Of a DNA stretch of 64,000 nt, positions 60,151-64,000 are shown in pieces. Position numbers and translations under genes: made by a program. Source of the DNA: Streptomyces sp. P3 (GTDB lineage: Bacteria; Actinomycetota; Actinomycetes; Streptomycetales; Streptomycetaceae); NCBI RefSeq assembly GCF_003032475.1, contig NZ_CP028369.1, forward strand, positions 9,787,972 to 9,851,971. Reading direction: 5' to 3'. The notes under the pieces were generated by a model that was not told where the DNA came from, ran no database searches, and saw only the letters and a list, made by a program, of their open reading frames with translations. Positions within the stretch are counted from its first letter, which is position 1. Every line of letters begins with the position of its first letter.

Positions 60151-62802
60151 ATGAACAATCCCACGAACGGCGGGCGCCGCGGGCGTCACCGCCGTCGCTG
60201 GACCGCCACCGGCCTGCTGCTGGGCGTGCCCGCCGTCGTCCTGCCGTATCTCGTGTTCGTGCAGGAGGATTCGCAGGCCGCGACTGTCGACGCCAGTGCC
60301 TACTACCGACTGGTATCGGTGCGCAGTGGCAAGGTGATGGATGTCAACGGATTCTCCACCGCCGACGGCACCCGTATCCAGCAGTGGGCCGATCAGAACA
60401 CCGCCAACCAACAGTGGAGGCTCAAGCCCGCCGGGGACGGCTACTACGAGCTGGTGAACCGCAACAGCGGCAAGGTGCTGGGCACAGTGGGCAGTTCGAC
60501 CGCACGTTCGGCTGCCGCCGAGCAGCAGACCGACAGCTCCTCCACCGCCCAGGAGTGGAAGATCCAGGACGTGAGCGGTTCCGACGCCGTCACCTTCACC
60601 TCCCGCAAGAGCGGCCTGGTCCTGGACGTCTCCGCAGGTTCCACGGCCGACGGTGCGACCGTCATCCAGTATCCGAGCCGGGGCAGCACCAACCAGCAGT
60701 GGAGGCTCGTGAAGGTTGGCGGGACCCGGACGTCCGGGGGCGGCACCGCGCGGACCACGGCCGGGGCCGGACCCTACTCGTGGAAGAACGCCCAGGTGGT
60801 GGGCGGCGGTTACGTCACCGGGCTGGTCTTCAACCAGCGCGAGAAGGGCCTGCTGTACGCGCGCACCGACATGGGCGGTGCCTACCGCTGGGACACCGGG
60901 GCCGAGCAGTGGATCCCGCTGACCGACCGGTTCGGCGAGAAGGACTGGAACCTGCTGGGGATCGATTCGCTGGCCACCGACCCCGCCGACCCCAGCCGGC
61001 TCTACCTCGGCGCGGGTACCTACACCAACGAGTGGGCCGGCAACGGCGCGATCCTGCGCTCCACCGACCGGGGCCGCACTTTTCAGCGCACCGAACTGCC
61101 CTTCAAGCTGGGCGGCAACGAGGACGGCCGAGGGGCGGGCGAACGGCTCGTGATCGACCCGGCGGACCACGGCACCCTGTTGCTGGGCACCCGCAAGAAC
61201 GGTCTGTGGCGCAGCTCCGACTACGGCGTGACATGGAGTCGGGTCTCCTCGTTCCCCGTCAGGGACGGGGGGAGCAGCGGCGGAGGCATCTCCTTCGTGA
61301 CGTACGGGCCGGCAGGCAGCAAGACGGTCTACGTCGGCGTCAACGACAAGGCCACCTCCCTCTACCGCTCCACCGACGGCGGCGGTACCTGGCAGGCCGT
61401 CCCCGGGCAGCCCACCGGCCAGCTGCCGCAGCACGGCGCGGTCTCCGGCGACGGCTCGCTGTACCTGACGTACACCAACGCCCTCGGGCCCAACGGCGTG
61501 ACGGCGGGCTCGGTGCGGAAGTACACGCCGAGTGGCGGCACGTGGAAGGACGTTTCCCCTTCCCAGGGAAGCTACGGGTTCTCCGGTCTGGCCGTCGACC
61601 CGCAGAAGCCGTCCACGGTGATGGTCACCACCCTGGACCGCTGGTGGCCCGAGGACGAGATCTACCGGACCACCGACGGCGGCGCGACCTGGAAGGCCCT
61701 GGCCGGCAAGTCGATCCGCAACGCCGCCGCCGCTCCGTACATCGGCACCGGCGTCGGGCACTGGATGACCGCCCTGGCCATCGATCCCTTCGACTCCGGG
61801 CATGTGCTGTACGGCACCGGCAACGGTATCTGGCGCAGCGAGGACGCCACAGCCACCGACAGCGGCGGCACCAGTCACTGGACCGTGGGGGCGGGAGGGC
61901 TGGAGGAGACCGCGCTGGCGGACGCCGTCGCCCCGCCCGGTGGCGCCGCCGTCCTCACCTCCATGGGGGACCAGGGCGGCTTCCGGCACGACTCCCTGAC
62001 CGAGGTGCCCGCCGGGCGGCTGAGCAACCCGATGATGAGCAACAGCACCGACATCGACTTCGCCCAGGCCAATCCCTCGGTGCTGGTCCGGGTCGGTCGC
62101 GGCGGCGCGCAGGACGGCGCCTACTCCACCGACGGCGGCAGCAGTTGGAACGGCTTCAAGTCGGAGCCGGTGGCCGGCGCCGACAGCGGCCACGTCGCGC
62201 TCGCGGCGGACGGCTCCACCATCGTGTGGACGGAGGAGGGCCAGGCCCCGTACCGCTCGACCGACAGGGGCGCGAGCTGGTCGAGAGCCGGCGGCCTGGG
62301 CGCGGGCGCCGTGGTCGTCGCCGACCGGTCCTCGGCCAAGACCTTCTACTCCCTTTCCGGCGGCACGCTCTACGTCAGCACCGACGGCGGCGCGACCTTC
62401 ACCGCCCGCGCCACCGGCCTGCCCGCCGGCCGCCTCACGGCCGTCCCCGGCGTCGCCGGAGACCTGTGGATCGCCGGCTCCGGCCAGGGGCTGCTGCACT
62501 CCACCGACGGCGGCCGCGGCTTCACCGCGCTCGAGACGGTGCGGTCCGCCTCCGCCCTGGGCTTCGGCAAGGCCGCGCCCGGCGCCTCGTACCAGACCCT
62601 GTACCTGATCGGCGCCGTCAAGGACGTCACCGGGGTGTTCCGCTCCACCGACAGCGGCGCCACCTGGCTCCGTGTCAACGACGACGCTCATCAGTGGGGC
62701 AGCATCGGCGGCCTGGGCATCGTCACCGGCGACCCGGACACCTTCGGCCGCGTGTACATCGGCACCAACGGACGCGGACTCCAGTACGGCGACCCGTCCT
62801 GA
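60151..62802 (+). CDS. GH74 xyloglucanase with N-terminal ricin-type CBM13
   Basis: 883 residues. AAGGAG lies 12 nt before ATG 60151. After an Arg-rich membrane-export segment, a ricin-type beta-trefoil spans about 50-190 with QQWRL repeats. Two tandem seven-bladed propellers follow: FNQREKGLLYARTDMGGAYR (with the catalytic Asp of the TDMGG motif), repeated RSTDGGGTW/RTTDGGATW blade ends, and MTALAIDPFDSGHVLYGTGN (second catalytic Asp). This is the GH74 endo-xyloglucanase fold. The protein is secreted and cuts xyloglucan backbones. The N-terminal position of the CBM13 is less common than a C-terminal cellulose-binding module. It is convergent with the GH62 gene. Confidence 0.92.
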   Translation: MNNPTNGGRRGRHRRRWTATGLLLGVPAVVLPYLVFVQEDSQAATVDASAYYRLVSVRSGKVMDVNGFSTADGTRIQQWADQNTANQQWRLKPAGDGYYELVNRNSGKVLGTVGSSTARSAAAEQQTDSSSTAQEWKIQDVSGSDAVTFTSRKSGLVLDVSAGSTADGATVIQYPSRGSTNQQWRLVKVGGTRTSGGGTARTTAGAGPYSWKNAQVVGGGYVTGLVFNQREKGLLYARTDMGGAYRWDTGAEQWIPLTDRFGEKDWNLLGIDSLATDPADPSRLYLGAGTYTNEWAGNGAILRSTDRGRTFQRTELPFKLGGNEDGRGAGERLVIDPADHGTLLLGTRKNGLWRSSDYGVTWSRVSSFPVRDGGSSGGGISFVTYGPAGSKTVYVGVNDKATSLYRSTDGGGTWQAVPGQPTGQLPQHGAVSGDGSLYLTYTNALGPNGVTAGSVRKYTPSGGTWKDVSPSQGSYGFSGLAVDPQKPSTVMVTTLDRWWPEDEIYRTTDGGATWKALAGKSIRNAAAAPYIGTGVGHWMTALAIDPFDSGHVLYGTGNGIWRSEDATATDSGGTSHWTVGAGGLEETALADAVAPPGGAAVLTSMGDQGGFRHDSLTEVPAGRLSNPMMSNSTDIDFAQANPSVLVRVGRGGAQDGAYSTDGGSSWNGFKSEPVAGADSGHVALAADGSTIVWTEEGQAPYRSTDRGASWSRAGGLGAGAVVVADRSSAKTFYSLSGGTLYVSTDGGATFTARATGLPAGRLTAVPGVAGDLWIAGSGQGLLHSTDGGRGFTALETVRSASALGFGKAAPGASYQTLYLIGAVKDVTGVFRSTDSGATWLRVNDDAHQWGSIGGLGIVTGDPDTFGRVYIGTNGRGLQYGDPS

Positions 62803-62805
62803 CCC

Positions 62806-62859
62806 CGACGCCCGAGCGGGTCCGCAGGCGCGACAGTCTGCGGACCCGCTCGGGCGTCG
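62806..62859. terminator. 22-bp perfect inverted repeat between convergent glycosidase genes
   Basis: The arms at 62806-62827 and 62838-62859 are perfectly complementary over 22 bp with a 10-nt loop, starting 3 bp after the GH74 stop. It probably terminates GH74 transcription and read-through from the convergent GH62 gene. It is the longest perfect stem I found in the window. Confidence 0.85.
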
Positions 62860-62996
62860 ACGAAGTTCCGACAGTCCCGGCGGTCACTCAGTCCTCGAGG
62901 AGGGCAGGGGGGTCCTGCCTTCCGGGGCCGAGCGGAAGCCGCTCGTTCGCGGGCACCGCCGGCACGGTCACGAGCCGGTGATCACGGGCGCGCCGG

Positions 62997-64000
62997 TCAG
63001 CGCTGCAGGGTGAGGACGCCGGGCCGGTAGGGCAGCTGCTCGTAGGGGGTGCCCTGCGGCGGGTTGGGGGCCTGGCCCTGGTAGAGGAACTGAAGGTTGC
63101 AGGGGTCGATGGTCATGGTCTGGTCGGGGTTGTTGCGGACCAGGTCACCGTGGCTGATGTCGTTGGTCCAGGTGGCGCCGCTGTTGGCCTTGCCCGCGAA
63201 GGGGCTGCTCTCGCTGGTGGCCTGCGGAGTCCATGAACCGTTCAGGCCGGAGGCGGTGAACGAGCGGAAGTAGCGCACGTTGTTGGACGTCTTCGCCTCG
63301 ACGATCATGAGGTACTGGTTCTGGTCCTTGATCTTGTAGACCTGGGGCGCCTCGAAGAGGTTGTCGGTCGTGTCGCTCATGACCGTGGTGTACGAGGAGC
63401 CGAAGTTGCCCGGGAAGTTCCCGATCGGCATCGTCGCCTTGTAGATCTTGCCGTTGTCACCGGCGAAGAACAGGTACATGTTCTGGCCGTCGGCGATCAG
63501 GGTCTGGTCGATCGGGCCGATGCCGGACTCGGTGCGGGGGATGGTGCCGGTGAACAGCGGCTGCGGCGCGGACCAGCCGTTGGGGTTGGTGGGGTCGCTG
63601 GAGGTGCGGTAGTTGAAGGCCCAGCCGCCGCTCCACTGGGAGGCCAGTACCCAGATGTTCTTGGGTGCGAAGTAGAACAGCGTGGGCGCCACCGAGGACT
63701 GGCTCATGCCGGTCTGGGCGGCAGACGCCATGTCCGACCAGTTGGTGAAGGGGGCGAACGCCATCGACCCCCATGACCCCGACGACGTCGAGTAGTTCGT
63801 CCCGTAGACGAGGTGCTTGCCGTTGTACGTCACGGTGGTGAAGTCCTTCAGCGAGGCCCATCCGTTCGACGGCTGCGCCAGGGCGCCCGTCGAGGTCCAC
63901 CGGTACGTCGACGGCAGGGAACAGGTGCTGCCGGTCGATGCCAGGCCGGTCCACTTCTGGTTGCTGCCGCCGTTGCACGTCGCGATCTCGACCGCCGTGC
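62997..64000 (-). CDS. GH62 alpha-L-arabinofuranosidase with ricin-type module, 5' truncated by window edge
   Basis: About 334 residues are visible and the start lies beyond base 64000. The first visible residues ([14 protein letters not shown]) are the end of a CBM13 repeat. The GH62 propeller follows with [80 protein letters not shown] and [13 protein letters not shown]; the Asp and Glu of the last two are the catalytic residues expected. It removes arabinofuranose from arabinoxylan and is secreted. It is convergent with the GH74 xyloglucanase across the 22-bp stem. Confidence 0.92.
   Translation of the reverse strand, partial: TAVEIATCNGGSNQKWTGLASTGSTCSLPSTYRWTSTGALAQPSNGWASLKDFTTVTYNGKHLVYGTNYSTSSGSWGSMAFAPFTNWSDMASAAQTGMSQSSVAPTLFYFAPKNIWVLASQWSGGWAFNYRTSSDPTNPNGWSAPQPLFTGTIPRTESGIGPIDQTLIADGQNMYLFFAGDNGKIYKATMPIGNFPGNFGSSYTTVMSDTTDNLFEAPQVYKIKDQNQYLMIVEAKTSNNVRYFRSFTASGLNGSWTPQATSESSPFAGKANSGATWTNDISHGDLVRNNPDQTMTIDPCNLQFLYQGQAPNPPQGTPYEQLPYRPGVLTLQR

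Noticed and set aside
60004..62691. An 895-codon minus-strand frame opposite the GH74 gene
   Set aside because: It mirrors the GH74 coding strand, has no recognisable motif, and the plus-strand product is certain.

Overview
The window is very GC-rich DNA with strong third-position GC bias. It carries actinomycete hallmarks: Tat and Sec secreted hydrolases, snapalysin, a class F sortase, 2-methylisoborneol (2-MIB) genes, a DUF574 methyltransferase, a LAL-type regulator and many leaderless starts. It is almost certainly a Streptomyces chromosome, probably an arm, because accessory secreted enzymes and decayed genes are frequent. I see no rRNA, tRNA, CRISPR array or intact insertion sequence.

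Layout. 1-4600: the end of a CE4 deacetylase with a cellulose-binding module, small secreted proteins, a VOC protein, remnants of an FAD monooxygenase and an IS110 transposase, snapalysin and a LiaF-like protein. 4890-11173 (minus strand): a compact putative RiPP cluster in the order MFS exporter, S9 peptidase (frameshifted here), 40-aa precursor peptide, B12-type radical SAM enzyme, DUF5825-like protein. A hairpin directly follows the precursor gene. 11760-16512: subtilisin-like protease, GH30 xylanase with a promoter and a CGAAA-type operator, DUF1330 protein, serine hydrolase. 16975-22389: JAMM-like protein next to a SnoaL-VOC fusion, LysR remnant, orphan xylose-type binding lipoprotein, GNAT-like protein, YihY protein, DUF5302 protein. 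22943-27227: GH43 and GH29 enzymes, each with its own promoter, separated by a 20-bp perfect inverted repeat.

27686-31206: an Lrp/AsnC regulator translationally coupled to a roughly 1000-residue fusion of an APH-type kinase, a degenerate M23-like domain and a class III aminotransferase-fold phospho-lyase, probably for amino-alcohol catabolism. 31473-34983: a tightly coupled lipid-phosphate operon (PAP2-diacylglycerol kinase fusion, YihY protein, PAP2 phosphatase) followed by a broken metallophosphoesterase. 35997-41983: PIG-L deacetylase, class F sortase with a wall-anchored-type secreted protein, lipoprotein and two methyltransferases.

42147-45902: the 2-MIB operon, with GPP C-methyltransferase, 2-MIB synthase and a shell protein of the family 2B encapsulin (EshA-like) type carrying a cyclic-nucleotide-binding domain. 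The synthase has a long disordered Pro/Ala-rich N-terminus of the kind used for cargo loading. 46605-53118: thioesterase, two HxlR regulators with operator-like palindromes, L,D-transpeptidase, 2H phosphoesterase, and a Ser/Thr kinase coupled to a membrane protein. 53490-59720: LAL regulator, seven-repeat PD40 propeller, VOC protein, an ADP-ribosylglycohydrolase gene broken by an inversion, and a DUF574 methyltransferase. 60151-64000: GH74 xyloglucanase and GH62 arabinofuranosidase, convergent around a 22-bp perfect stem.

Two themes dominate. One is extracellular plant cell-wall breakdown (CE4, GH30, GH43, GH29, GH74, GH62, most with carbohydrate-binding modules). The other is specialised metabolism: the radical SAM RiPP cluster, which is the best candidate for an uncharacterised system, and the encapsulated 2-MIB pathway.
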